The notes under the pieces are model-generated. The model made no database searches. It was given only the letters and a program-made list of their open reading frames with translations, and was not told the origin of the DNA. A stretch of DNA of 24,075 nt, from positions 1 to 24,075 of the forward strand of contig CAJARA010000039.1 in assembly GCA_903944295.1 (NCBI GenBank), read 5' to 3'. Positions within the stretch are counted from its first letter, which is position 1, and each line of letters starts with the position of its first letter. Positions 1-7,185 of this stretch are shown here, piece by piece. Position numbers and translations under genes: made by a program. The stretch is from an uncultured Chloroflexota bacterium (GTDB lineage Bacteria; Chloroflexota; Limnocylindria; Limnocylindrales; Limnocylindraceae).

Positions 1-41
1 CTGTTTACGAAACAGCTGCTCTACCACTGAGCTACATCGGC
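1..41 (-). tRNA. tRNA-Thr (anticodon CGU), 5' part only
   Basis: Read on the minus strand, the first 41 bases fold as the 5' part of a tRNA. There is a 7-nt acceptor strand GCCGATG, then TA, a D arm GCTC-AGTGGTA-GAGC, and an anticodon arm GCTGT-TTCGTAA-ACAG. The anticodon CGT (plus-strand 7-9) reads ACG, so this is a threonine tRNA. The 3' half lies outside the window. It starts 36 bp after the TetR gene stop on the same strand. Confidence 0.9.
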
Positions 42-77
42 GCCGGAGGGGGATTGTAGCGGAGGCGCGTGCCTGGG

Positions 78-671
78 TCAGCGGGTGATCTCGAGGCTTC
101 GCATAACCCCATCGAGGACTTGGGTGGTCAGGTGCTTGCGGTTCGATTTAAGTCGAGACTGGAGATATGGCAACAGGACCATGTCGGAGATTCCATGCAC
201 CGCCGACCAAGCGACGATCTCAGCGCCGGCCCGCCGCGACTTGGGCATGGCGCCCGTGGCGACAAGCGCATCGAGCGCCTCTGCGAGGATGTTCCACCCA
301 GACGGGCTGTCTTCCCGTGATGGCTGGCAGTCCGCGAACGCGGCGGCGTAGAGGCGGGGTTCGTTCAGCGCAAAGTCAATGTATGCCTCACCGATCGCCC
401 GAAAACGGGCATAGGCACTCGCTTTGGTGACCGTGCGCGCTTTCGGCTGCGACATCGACCGCGCGAGTTGTTCGCGCGCTGCCTGTGCGATCGCCGCGCG
501 CAGCTGGTCTTTATCGGTGAAATGGCGGTAGATCGCCGAGGGGGCGACGCCGACGACACCTGCGAGCTCACGACCGCTCACGGCATCGAGTCCGCGATGG
601 CGCACGCGGCGAAGCCCGGCCGCAATCACCGCATTCGCGAGATCCCCGTGGTGGTAACTGGAGACTGCCAT
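78..671 (-). CDS. TetR/AcrR-family transcriptional regulator
   Basis: A 197-residue regulator. The N-terminal helix-turn-helix is clear (SGRELAGVVGVAPSAIYRHF, about residues 31-50), with the typical TetR Y-RHF-DK signature. The rest is a helical ligand-binding domain of normal family length. I start at the ATG at 669-671, because the open frame upstream (to 902) runs antisense through the divergent membrane-protein gene and its promoter. A purine-rich AGAGGGG lies just before this ATG. It is divergent from the 784-1693 pair, and the palindrome in the shared promoter suggests it represses that pair and perhaps itself. The ligand is not predictable. Confidence 0.88.
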   Translation of the reverse strand: MAVSSYHHGDLANAVIAAGLRRVRHRGLDAVSGRELAGVVGVAPSAIYRHFTDKDQLRAAIAQAAREQLARSMSQPKARTVTKASAYARFRAIGEAYIDFALNEPRLYAAAFADCQPSREDSPSGWNILAEALDALVATGAMPKSRRAGAEIVAWSAVHGISDMVLLPYLQSRLKSNRKHLTTQVLDGVMRSLEITR

Positions 672-688
672 ACCCCTCTGTTCCCCTA

Positions 689-718
689 TTGACAGGCGTT
701 CAATGTGATCACTATACA
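689..718 (+). promoter_or_regulatory. Sigma-70-type promoter of the 784-1693 operon
   Basis: TTGACA (689-694) and TATACA (713-718) are separated by 18 bp. The transcript would start near 725, leaving a leader of about 59 nt. That leader contains a short hairpin (GGCTCGC-CTTC-GCGAGTC) and ends in a strong AGGAGG ribosome site. This is the best consensus promoter in the window. Confidence 0.75.
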
Positions 719-720
719 CA
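704..720. promoter_or_regulatory. Candidate TetR operator in the promoter spacer
   Basis: A perfect 8-bp palindrome GTGATCAC (705-712) sits in the spacer between the -35 and -10 boxes. It is part of a wider TGTG-N9-CACA inverted repeat (704-720). Binding there by the divergent TetR protein would block RNA polymerase. Assignment to that regulator is inferred from position. Confidence 0.5.
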
Positions 721-783
721 CTCAGAGAAGGCTCGCCTTCGCGAGTCCAGAAAGGAAAGTAGAGAGCTGAGGAGGGTTTAGCA

Positions 784-1194
784 ATGAGCGACGAAACACG
801 AGTGATGGTGGCACTGGCATTCATCTCGCTTCCGACGATCGCATTCGGCGGGTACTTCCTACTGTCGATCCTAAGGCGCGCCGCCGGCACCGAGGGGATC
901 ACTTCGGTGCAGCGTGACTACTTCAGAGCTGGTCATGCACACGCAGGGGTGCTGGTCCTGCTTGCGATTGTGGGGCAACTGGTGCTTGATTCCTCACGGT
1001 TCTCGGAGAGTGTGGTCTGGGCGCTGAGGGTCGGACTGTTCGTTTCGCCGATATTGATCTCGGCGGGCTTCTTCGGTGGTGCACCACGCACGGCCAAGGG
1101 TGCCGCCAGTACTCTTGTCAAGCTCATTCCTGCCGGCGCGATCGTGTTGAGCGTCTCGACGATCGGAGTCGGGGTGAGCCTGCTCGTCAGTTAA
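784..1194 (+). CDS. Four-helix integral membrane protein with HAHAG motif, function unknown
   Basis: A 136-residue protein with about four hydrophobic segments (residues 8-30, 52-70, 80-98, 112-135). A distinctive FRAGHAHAG motif (H51 and H53) lies at the start of the second helix. Paired histidines at a membrane face could bind a metal or heme, but I do not recognise a characterised family. AGGAGG at the correct spacing supports the ATG at 784. The next gene follows by 22 bp with its own strong ribosome site, so the two are co-transcribed under the promoter at 689-718. Confidence 0.8.
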   Translation: MSDETRVMVALAFISLPTIAFGGYFLLSILRRAAGTEGITSVQRDYFRAGHAHAGVLVLLAIVGQLVLDSSRFSESVVWALRVGLFVSPILISAGFFGGAPRTAKGAASTLVKLIPAGAIVLSVSTIGVGVSLLVS

Positions 1195-1216
1195 AGGGAT
1201 TAAAGGAGGAGAAATC

Positions 1217-1693
1217 ATGGCAAAGCATATCCCTGTCCGGCGAATGGCCGATGTCAAGGAGCCGCTCGTGCTCTTCCTGATCGGCATGCGCATCAACACG
1301 TTCTGGCGCGTATGGGAGTGGCTCCCTTCGTTCCTGGCGATGGGACCGATGATCGTTGAGTTGTACAAGAACCCTGAGCTCGGCTTCTTGCGCGCGCGCA
1401 CCGAGATGGCTGGGCGCACGATCACGGTGATCCAGTACTGGAAGTCGTTCGAGGCGCTCGAAGCCTATGCGTCACAAGGCGATCGAAAGCATCGCCCGGC
1501 ATGGACCGCCTTCTACAAGCGCGCAACCAGCGGCACGGGTGCCGTCGGCATCTTCCATGAAACGTACGTTGTGCGCCCGGGTGAAGTGGAGTCGCTCTAC
1601 GTCGACATGCCTGCCGACTTTGGTCTCGGCGGCGCCGTGGGGACCGCGCAGGTCGGGGTGCGTACCGAAAGCGCGCGGCAGCGGAAAGGATAA
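1217..1693 (+). CDS. DUF4188-family protein (monooxygenase/dehydratase-like fold)
   Basis: A 158-residue soluble protein. The pattern LFLIGMRINTFWRVWEWLP followed by ITVIQYWKSFEALEAYA matches the DUF4188 family, small ferredoxin-like-fold proteins distantly related to phenylacetaldoxime dehydratase and heme monooxygenases. Its activity is not established. AAAGGAGG sits just before the ATG. It is the second gene of the pair controlled by the divergent TetR regulator. TetR-controlled membrane protein plus small oxidoreductase-like protein fits detoxification of a small hydrophobic compound, but that is inference. Confidence 0.78.
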   Translation: MAKHIPVRRMADVKEPLVLFLIGMRINTFWRVWEWLPSFLAMGPMIVELYKNPELGFLRARTEMAGRTITVIQYWKSFEALEAYASQGDRKHRPAWTAFYKRATSGTGAVGIFHETYVVRPGEVESLYVDMPADFGLGGAVGTAQVGVRTESARQRKG

Positions 1694-1734
1694 GTTTGCT
1701 TAATCACGTCGCTCGCCGCGAGAGATTGTTAACG

Positions 1735-1754
1735 GTGCGCAAATTAACGCGCAC
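1735..1754. promoter_or_regulatory. Inverted repeat upstream of the RTX gene
   Basis: GTGCGC-AAATTAAC-GCGCAC, two perfect 6-bp arms, ends 17 bp before the TTGACC -35 box. It is overlaid by a direct repeat of TTAACG. No T-run follows, so an operator is more likely than a terminator for the DUF4188 gene. Confidence 0.4.
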
Positions 1755-1771
1755 TTGTTGATATTTAGTGC

Positions 1772-1799
1772 TTGACCTTAGCCACTGATCTTCTAAAAT
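1772..1799 (+). promoter_or_regulatory. Leaderless promoter of the RTX gene
   Basis: TTGACC (1772-1777), 16-bp spacer, TAAAAT (1794-1799), then six bases to the ATG at 1806. Transcription should begin at or next to the ATG, and no Shine-Dalgarno is present. Confidence 0.65.
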
Positions 1800-1805
1800 C
1801 CCCAC

Positions 1806-3374
1806 ATGAGTAATAGCTTCGTGAAACGTCGCCGAACACTGGTTCTACTCCTCGTGGCGTCCCTCCTTGGGATCTCACTCGCCACCGTATCTGCGCCAGA
1901 TGTTGCAGCTGCAAGCTGCACGATCACCGGAACAAACCGTGCTGAGACGCTCAACGGCACTGCTGGGCCAGACGTGATTTGTGGTCTCGGTGGTAACGAC
2001 ACGATCAACGGTCTCGGCGGTAACGACACGATCCACGGTGGCGCAGGCAACGACCGCATCAACGGCGGCACAGGAGATGACCAGCTGATTGGCGAAGCAG
2101 GGGCCGACACGTTGAATGGTGGAGTTGGCGCTGACACAGCGGACTACTCCGCCGCATCCGTGCCCCTCACCATCTCCATCGACAGTCAAGCAAATGACGG
2201 TGCACGCGGTGAGCGCGACGCGGTTGCCACTGACGTAGAGAACGTCGTTGGTGGAAGTGGAAACGATTCGATCACCGGTTCAACCGCTGCAAATGATCTT
2301 GACGGCGGCACTGGGAACGACTCCATCATCGGCGGCGGTGGCGATGACGCCATCGACGGCGGCACTGGGAACGACTCAATTAGCGGCGGGAGTGGCAACG
2401 ACGCCGTTGACGGCGGCGTAGGAAACGATTCGCTCGTCGGTGGCGTCGGTGATGACGTCATTGACGGTGGCACCGGGAACGACACGATCAGCGGGGAGAT
2501 TGGCAATGACACGCTTGACGGCGAGTCTGGCCTCGATCAGGTTGACGGCGGGGCCGGAACAAACACCTGCTTCTGGGAGACTGGTGAGTCGCGTGCAAGC
2601 ACGTGTGTCTACGACGTGACTGCGCCAGTTATCAGCGACTTCTCAATCTCAACTGAAAGCGTGGACATCAGTAGCGGTGACCAAGTTGTCACCGTCTTAT
2701 TCAGCGTGCAGGATGACCGCGATGGGGTTGAGATGAATAGAGTGTATCCAGGCGGCTTCTGGTATAGCTCATCTAATATTGTTTTTGCAGAATCGTTCGA
2801 ACGTGTCTCTGGGGATGCGCTCAGTGCCACGTATCTTGCAACATACCGATTCGCATCAACCCTGCGCCCTGCAAGCTATGATTACAACGGCCTTATCGTG
2901 TTCGACGCCAGCTGGAACGTCGCCCGATTGGACTGGAGTGATTTAATCAATCGCGGGTGGCAGTCGTCTATTGAAGTGATAAGCAGCAGGGGTTATGAAA
3001 GCACGCCACCCTCGGTTCTGAGCGTTGAGTTCTCCCAGGATCAGATGAGCCGCAGCTCAGGTGACCAGTCGCTCACCATTGACGTGTCTGTTGCTGATGA
3101 TGGAGTCGGAATCGCTGAAGGCGCCGTGTTCCTCACTTACTTTAAGGATGCGACATTTAGAAACTGGTTCTATATCCCCGCAGGTGTGCGGATCTCAGGT
3201 GATGATGCCGCCGCAACGTACCGCTTCACCTTTACCTTCCCGCCAAGCGCACAGCCGGGCCTCTGGACGCTAGGCGGCGTATGGGTGGTTGATGCGAACA
3301 GAAACTCTACGTATCTGTTGGACGGAGACCTTCGTTCACGAGGTTTCGACTGGAGCATAGAACTCACCCCGTAA
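1806..3374 (+). CDS. Secreted RTX-type calcium-binding repeat protein with two C-terminal beta-sandwich repeats
   Basis: A 522-residue exported protein. A signal peptide (basic residues 8-10, hydrophobic 11-29) ends near VAAAS-C38. Residues 49-109 and 150-250 carry glycine/aspartate nonapeptides (GGxGNDxI) that form Ca-binding parallel beta-rolls in hemolysin/serralysin-type proteins. An interlude at 110-148 resembles the linker between RTX blocks. Residues 272-392 and 399-522 are two related copies of a domain beginning (T)xPxV-SxEFS and carrying SSGDQxxTxxxSVxDD, probably Ig-like sandwiches. C255/C267 and C38/C59 could form disulfides. No protease or lipase domain is visible, so an adhesin or surface-layer role is more likely than a toxin. 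Confidence 0.85.
   Translation: MSNSFVKRRRTLVLLLVASLLGISLATVSAPDVAAASCTITGTNRAETLNGTAGPDVICGLGGNDTINGLGGNDTIHGGAGNDRINGGTGDDQLIGEAGADTLNGGVGADTADYSAASVPLTISIDSQANDGARGERDAVATDVENVVGGSGNDSITGSTAANDLDGGTGNDSIIGGGGDDAIDGGTGNDSISGGSGNDAVDGGVGNDSLVGGVGDDVIDGGTGNDTISGEIGNDTLDGESGLDQVDGGAGTNTCFWETGESRASTCVYDVTAPVISDFSISTESVDISSGDQVVTVLFSVQDDRDGVEMNRVYPGGFWYSSSNIVFAESFERVSGDALSATYLATYRFASTLRPASYDYNGLIVFDASWNVARLDWSDLINRGWQSSIEVISSRGYESTPPSVLSVEFSQDQMSRSSGDQSLTIDVSVADDGVGIAEGAVFLTYFKDATFRNWFYIPAGVRISGDDAAATYRFTFTFPPSAQPGLWTLGGVWVVDANRNSTYLLDGDLRSRGFDWSIELTP
1983..2090 (+). repeat. 27-bp tandem repeat (4 copies), RTX block 1
   Basis: Four successive 27-bp units encode nonapeptides of the GLGGNDTIN type. 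The first two units differ at only a few bases, indicating recent unequal duplication. Confidence 0.8.
2301..2516 (+). repeat. 54-bp tandem repeat (4 copies), RTX block 2
   Basis: Units begin at 2301, 2355, 2409 and 2463, each opening with GACGGCGG or a close variant and encoding two nonapeptides (DGGTGNDSI-type). The first 23 bases of the first two units are identical. A degenerate fifth unit starts at 2517. Confidence 0.8.
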
Positions 3375-3469
3375 CGCAACCTACCGTCTATTGACGGTGC
3401 CGCTGAAATACACCAGCCTTGGTTCACCTCCGCCACCCGGCGGTGTAGAGCGTGAAGGGGTGCACACCT

Positions 3470-3955
3470 ATGAAGATCGTCTCTCCAATTCTTGTCGCGC
3501 TACTTGCGTTGAGCGTGATCACAGTGGCGGCATGTTCTGGCGCGGCGGCGAAGGTTGTTACCTTTACGCATGGCGCAGTTACACCAACAACGATTGTCCT
3601 GGGCACAGACGGCGGCGCGGTTGGCGCTGTGCGAACCTTCCATGCCGAGGCGGCAGCAGATGACGGCACCTCTGGGACGTTTGACGCAACGATGGTGACA
3701 ACGTCTGTTGACGAGGCGGCTGGACTTGAGACACGTCTCACGACAATCGTCTTTTCCTTCAGCGATGGCGCGGACCAGCTGATTCTTTCAGGAAGTGCCG
3801 TCTATCCAGCAGCTGGATCAACAATCAAGACGGCCGATTCTGTTATTCGCCCAATCATCGGCGGCTCCGGCCGCTGGTCTGGTGCGCGCGGCTGGGCTGA
3901 ATCAACACATGAGGCAGACGGTAGCTGGACGCATGCGTTCCACCTGGAGCCCTAA
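3470..3955 (+). CDS. Lipoprotein with allene-oxide-cyclase-like beta-barrel
   Basis: A 161-residue lipoprotein. The signal peptide ends in a lipobox (TVAAC, C22). The mature part shows alternating beta strands and a C-terminal GGSGRWSGARGWAE...DGSWTHAFHL pattern that resembles the allene-oxide-cyclase/dirigent barrel fold seen in many secreted bacterial proteins of unknown function. I choose the ATG at 3470 over an in-frame GTG at 3452, because GAAGGGG is well spaced for the former and a charged N-terminus followed at once by the hydrophobic core makes a better signal peptide. Its stop overlaps the stop of the convergent DinB gene by four bases. Confidence 0.75.
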   Translation: MKIVSPILVALLALSVITVAACSGAAAKVVTFTHGAVTPTTIVLGTDGGAVGAVRTFHAEAAADDGTSGTFDATMVTTSVDEAAGLETRLTTIVFSFSDGADQLILSGSAVYPAAGSTIKTADSVIRPIIGGSGRWSGARGWAESTHEADGSWTHAFHLEP

Positions 3956-4446
3956 GCCTCGAAGAACGTCCAGACATCAATCGCATCGAGATCAATCGCG
4001 GTGATCCCGTGCGCCGCGAGTGAGCCAGCGATCTGTGCGCGGTGCTCCGTGGCGTGGTGAACCGCCTGGTTGATCAGCACCCAGCGCGGGAAGCTCATCG
4101 GCTCACCGTTAAACGAGATCCAGTTCAGCGCCTCCTCTCCGGGCAGTTGGGCAGCGCTGCGAAGCTTTGCGTCAGCGGTAGCGAGGGCTGCGCGTAGTTC
4201 GTTGATGCCGGCGCTGCTCGTTGGAATCTCTCGCTCTGGCGCGCGAGACTCGCCATGCAGTCGCTGCGCGTAGTTCTCCGCGGCGGTGACAAGGTGGTGC
4301 GCGATCGCACCAACGCTCCACTCGCTTCCAGGTGCGGTGTGGCTGAGCGCTGTGTCAGGGAGGTCGCCGAGGCGCTTAAACAGGTCCGCGTTTGCCCACG
4401 CCATATGCTGGAGCAACCGATCAAGCGTCTCGTTGCGTGCGGTCAC
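3952..4446 (-). CDS. DinB/YfiT-like four-helix-bundle metalloprotein
   Basis: A 164-residue DinB-superfamily protein. The metal-binding histidine triad is visible: HH at 50-51 in the second helix and H131/H135 in HHATEHRAQI. Family members include thiol transferases that use bacillithiol or mycothiol; the substrate here cannot be read. It starts at a GTG (4444-4446) that overlaps the isochorismatase stop by four bases (GTGA), so translation is coupled to that upstream gene. Its TAG stop shares the CTAA at 3952-3955 with the convergent lipoprotein stop. Confidence 0.85.
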   Translation of the reverse strand: MTARNETLDRLLQHMAWANADLFKRLGDLPDTALSHTAPGSEWSVGAIAHHLVTAAENYAQRLHGESRAPEREIPTSSAGINELRAALATADAKLRSAAQLPGEEALNWISFNGEPMSFPRWVLINQAVHHATEHRAQIAGSLAAHGITAIDLDAIDVWTFFEA

Positions 4447-4955
4447 GTGAAAGAGACCTCTGCTGTTGTGGCGAGCGGCACGAGTGCGCCGAGCGCCTCG
4501 TTCTGCGCCTGGATGATCGCCGCAGCGGGCTCCTCAGTGAACGAGAAGGTGCTGTGCGCGTCAGAGACCAGTGTGACGTTGAAGCCTTCTGCGACGGCGC
4601 GGCGCGTTGTGGCGTCAATGCAGTAGTTCGATTGCATCCCAGCAATCACGAGATCGGTGACGCCTGCGGCGCGTAGGTCTTCAAGTAGGCCAGTTTCATG
4701 GAAGGAATCGGTGGTTGTCTTGCGGTAGACCTTCTCTCTACCTGCCGGGAGCAGCTCTGGGTGGAGCGCCCAGCCGGGCGTGCCAGGGAGATCGGGGTCA
4801 GCCTCACCGCCATCGTTCTGGATGAAGGCAACGGGAACGTTCGCGGCGCGTGCGCGCGCAACGAGGCTCTTTAATCGCGTAAGGATTTCGGGGCCGTCAT
4901 GCACCGCCATCGGCGGCTCGAACTGGTTCACCTGGGCATCAACAATGAGCAACAT
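4443..4955 (-). CDS. Isochorismatase-like cysteine hydrolase
   Basis: A 170-residue isochorismatase-superfamily hydrolase with the expected triad: D6 (LLIVDAQ), K79 (YRKTTTDSF) and C112 (SNYCIDATTRRA). Relatives hydrolyse nicotinamide, N-carbamoyl compounds or isochorismate, and the short 170-residue form does not tell which. It is first in a two-gene unit with the DinB-like gene. There is no Shine-Dalgarno, but TAGTCT lies six bases before the ATG, so the mRNA is probably leaderless. Confidence 0.87.
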   Translation of the reverse strand: MLLIVDAQVNQFEPPMAVHDGPEILTRLKSLVARARAANVPVAFIQNDGGEADPDLPGTPGWALHPELLPAGREKVYRKTTTDSFHETGLLEDLRAAGVTDLVIAGMQSNYCIDATTRRAVAEGFNVTLVSDAHSTFSFTEEPAAAIIQAQNEALGALVPLATTAEVSFT

Positions 4956-4961
4956 GCTGGC

Positions 4962-4967
4962 AGACTA
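4962..4967 (-). promoter_or_regulatory. Leaderless -10 box of the isochorismatase gene
   Basis: TAGTCT on the minus strand, six bases before the ATG at 4955. No good -35 and no ribosome site were seen. Confidence 0.5.
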
Positions 4968-4984
4968 GCAAATCAGAATGAGCG

Positions 4985-5560
4985 CTAGATCTGGCCGAGC
5001 CCCTCTCTGATCAGCAAGAGTCCAAAGATCACAAACGATATCGCCGCGAACGCCTTGATTGCGTTCGGCGAAACGCGTCGTGCAATGACGGCACCAGCGC
5101 CAACGGCGAGCGCGTCGGCGGCGACCATGCCGACCGTTGATCCGAGCCAGGTGCCGATCGGCTCATGGGTCGTTGCAAGCGTCACCGTGGCGAGCATCGT
5201 CTTGTCGCCAAGTTCGGCCAAGAAGAAGGCGGTGCCAATTGCAAGCACCGCCCAGCGACCTTCCCGCTGCGCTCGCGCTTCGTTCTCTGCTCCGAGTTCG
5301 TCACCACGAATCGTCCAGGCGGCGAAGGCGAGGTAGGCGAGTCCGGCAACAATGTTGATAGGACCCACAGGGAGCGCCGCCGCGGCGATGCGGCCGATCG
5401 CAACGGAGCCGGCATGGACCAGCAGCGTCGCCAAGAAGATGCCGAGCATCGTGGGCCAGAAGCGGTAGCGCGTAGCAAAGGCGAGCGCCATCAGCTGGCT
5501 CTTGTCGCCAAGCTCCGCCACAAAGATGAGCGCTGCCGAGAGGAGGAAGGCGTTGTCCAT
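4985..5560 (-). CDS. UPF0016/GDT1-family Mn2+/Ca2+ exporter
   Basis: A 191-residue membrane protein with about six helices in two inverted halves. Each half carries the diagnostic ELGDK motif (E16-K20 and E116-K120), the cation-exchange site of TMEM165/GDT1/MneA proteins. Bacterial members export manganese. No yybP-ykoY manganese riboswitch fits, since only 57 bp separate it from the divergent nucleoside hydrolase gene. TATGGT lies six bases before the ATG, which suggests a leaderless transcript, although GGTGAG overlapping it could also act as a weak ribosome site. Confidence 0.92.
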   Translation of the reverse strand: MDNAFLLSAALIFVAELGDKSQLMALAFATRYRFWPTMLGIFLATLLVHAGSVAIGRIAAAALPVGPINIVAGLAYLAFAAWTIRGDELGAENEARAQREGRWAVLAIGTAFFLAELGDKTMLATVTLATTHEPIGTWLGSTVGMVAADALAVGAGAVIARRVSPNAIKAFAAISFVIFGLLLIREGLGQI

Positions 5561-5566
5561 AGGCTC

Positions 5567-5572
5567 ACCATA
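5567..5572 (-). promoter_or_regulatory. Leaderless -10 box of the UPF0016 gene
   Basis: TATGGT, then GAGCCT, then the ATG at 5560 (minus strand). It faces away from the -10 box of the divergent gene at 5606-5611. Confidence 0.5.
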
Positions 5573-5605
5573 GCGTCATGGGTGGCAGTTCGACGCCTTC
5601 CGCGC

Positions 5606-5611
5606 TAACGT
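5606..5611 (+). promoter_or_regulatory. Leaderless -10 box of the nucleoside hydrolase gene
   Basis: TAACGT followed by six bases and the ATG at 5618. No ribosome site is present in the short leader region. Confidence 0.5.
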
Positions 5612-5617
5612 TTAGTC

Positions 5618-6556
5618 ATGGCATCCGCGCGGCGCTTCTGGATTGACACCGACACGGCCTCTGATGACGCCGTGGCGATGGTGATGGCGTTCAAGAACCC
5701 AGCCGTTGAGGTGGTGGGAATCTCCGTGGTCGCGGGTAACGTTCCACTCCCGCAGGCGACGCAGATCGCGCTTTACACCGCAGAGATTTGTGGCGCCAAG
5801 GTGCCGATCCATGCTGGCGCAGATCGAGCGCTCGTTCGATCGTTTGTGACGGCGCAGAACGTGCACGGCAGTGACGGCATGGGTGATATTGGCCTTCCGC
5901 TCGGTGGACGCACGCCAACATCAACAGACGGCGTGCAGGCGCTGATTAACGCCTTCCGCGCAAATCCGGGGACCATGGATCTCGTCACACTTGGGCCGCT
6001 CACCAACGTTGCGCTTGCGATTCGCGCCGAGCCAAAGTTCGCCTCGTGGGTGCGCCGCTGCGTGATGATGGGCGGCACGGGCGTGCTCCCTGGCAACATC
6101 ACGCCGCTCGCAGAATTCAACTTCTGGGTTGATCCGGAGGCGGCGCAGATCGTTTTTGAGTCAGGGATGCCGCTAGAGATGGTCGGATGGGACGTCTCCG
6201 TTGCGGATGCGGTGATCTCAGACGCGCTCGCCGCGGAGATCCGCGCGCTCGGTCCACTCGGCGCATTCTGCGTGGATATTCAGAAGGTGCTGCGCGAGTT
6301 CTGCAGAAACGAGACGAAGCTTGACGGATTTGATCTCCCTGATCCAATTGCGATGGCGGTGGCGATTGAGCCAGACATGGTCACGAGCGAAGCGAACCTG
6401 CGCGTGGAAATCATGCTCGGCGAAGGACACGTGCGCGGCCAGTCAATGGTGGATCATCTCGGCGGCACAAAGCGCGAGCCGAACTGCCGTGTGGTGTATC
6501 GCGTAGACCGCGAGCGATTTGTTGGAGCGTTGAAGGCGGCGTGTAGCTCGCGCTAG
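5618..6556 (+). CDS. Inosine-uridine preferring nucleoside hydrolase family protein
   Basis: A 312-residue ribonucleoside hydrolase. The N-terminal Ca-binding motif WIDTDTASDDAVA supplies D10, D12, D16 and D17, and EFNFWVDPEAA (near 166-176) and D242 (DPIAMA) complete the ribose/Ca pocket. The enzyme cleaves the N-glycosidic bond of nucleosides for base salvage. The residue before D242 is proline, where the protozoan IU-type enzymes have the HD pair with a catalytic histidine, so leaving-group activation may differ. Length is normal for the family. Its TAG stop shares the palindrome CTAG with the convergent VanZ-like gene. Confidence 0.9.
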   Translation: MASARRFWIDTDTASDDAVAMVMAFKNPAVEVVGISVVAGNVPLPQATQIALYTAEICGAKVPIHAGADRALVRSFVTAQNVHGSDGMGDIGLPLGGRTPTSTDGVQALINAFRANPGTMDLVTLGPLTNVALAIRAEPKFASWVRRCVMMGGTGVLPGNITPLAEFNFWVDPEAAQIVFESGMPLEMVGWDVSVADAVISDALAAEIRALGPLGAFCVDIQKVLREFCRNETKLDGFDLPDPIAMAVAIEPDMVTSEANLRVEIMLGEGHVRGQSMVDHLGGTKREPNCRVVYRVDRERFVGALKAACSSR

Positions 6557-7143
6557 ATCCTTCGTGCCACGCTATCAATAAACCCACGGATGCCGTACTG
6601 ACGCGAACGGACGCCAACGCGCCAGCGCCAAACTGTTGCAACCCCCTTCATCAGCAGAAAAGCGAAGAACGCGCCGAGTCCCCGCGACAAGATGTCGTGG
6701 ATATCTACGCGAAATGGTGGGATCGGGCCACTCAGCACATTTGTTGCCGCCTGGCTGATCTCAAGGCCGAGCGCCATGATTCCCAAGACCGCAATAAGTG
6801 CGCGTCGAGCGTCTCCATAGAGTGCGAGCGCGGCGAGGAAGTACGTCGCCCCGCCAATCAGAATCTGCATTGGGAGCCATGCCGTCTTGAGAAGCGCTGG
6901 GTCAAACTGGATGAAGGGGATCAGGCGAATCACATCGGTTCCTAGCGGCGCGCGCGCCCACTCTGAGTTTGGAAAGCCGATGGGGGCCCAGATGTATGTC
7001 ACAAGGATGGCAAACGCGATGGTGCTGAGCTGTGTGCCACGGCTCTTGATGATGCGCTGTTGCCTTTGCACATAAACGATGACAAGGAAGCTCGTGAGCC
7101 CCCCGAAGATCCCCATCCAATCCAACGTGCCAACGTTAAACAT
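6553..7143 (-). CDS. VanZ-like family membrane protein
   Basis: A 196-residue protein with about five transmembrane segments. The family pattern is visible: NLIPF-like RLIPFIQFDP after the second helix, then GLEISQAATN and FRVDIHDILSRGLGAFFAFLL, matching the E-Q and D-(I)-D-hydrophobic-G signature of VanZ-like proteins. The biochemical role of most members is unknown; VanZ itself gives low-level teicoplanin resistance. The gene begins 42 bp after nirK on the same strand but has its own TAAGAT box six bases before its ATG. Confidence 0.85.
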   Translation of the reverse strand: MFNVGTLDWMGIFGGLTSFLVIVYVQRQQRIIKSRGTQLSTIAFAILVTYIWAPIGFPNSEWARAPLGTDVIRLIPFIQFDPALLKTAWLPMQILIGGATYFLAALALYGDARRALIAVLGIMALGLEISQAATNVLSGPIPPFRVDIHDILSRGLGAFFAFLLMKGVATVWRWRVGVRSRQYGIRGFIDSVARRI

Positions 7144-7149
7144 GAGCCG

Positions 7150-7155
7150 ATCTTA
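7150..7155 (-). promoter_or_regulatory. Leaderless -10 box of the VanZ-like gene
   Basis: TAAGAT, then CGGCTC, then the ATG at 7143 (minus strand). It lies in the 42-bp gap after nirK. Confidence 0.5.
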
Positions 7156-7185
7156 CAGATGTTCAGATCAGCGCGGAACCTTGGG

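Noticed and set aside
672..902. Longer start for the TetR gene (up to 902)
   Set aside because: It would run antisense through the divergent gene's start, ribosome site and consensus promoter, and the extra residues match no domain.
1793..2512. Antisense open frames opposite the RTX repeats
   Set aside because: They are low-complexity Pro/Ser or Val/Thr mirrors of the GD-rich repeats, with no ribosome site or recognisable domain.
2301..2516. Regular repeats resembling a CRISPR array
   Set aside because: The units are in-frame 54-bp codon repeats of an RTX protein with no unique spacers.
3430..3443. Hairpin CCGCC-ACCC-GGCGG after the RTX gene as a terminator
   Set aside because: The stem is only 5 bp and no T-run follows on the plus strand.
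5561..5617. Manganese (yybP-ykoY) riboswitch upstream of the UPF0016 gene
   Set aside because: Only 57 bp are available, shared with a divergent promoter, and the TANNNT box leaves no leader for a riboswitch.
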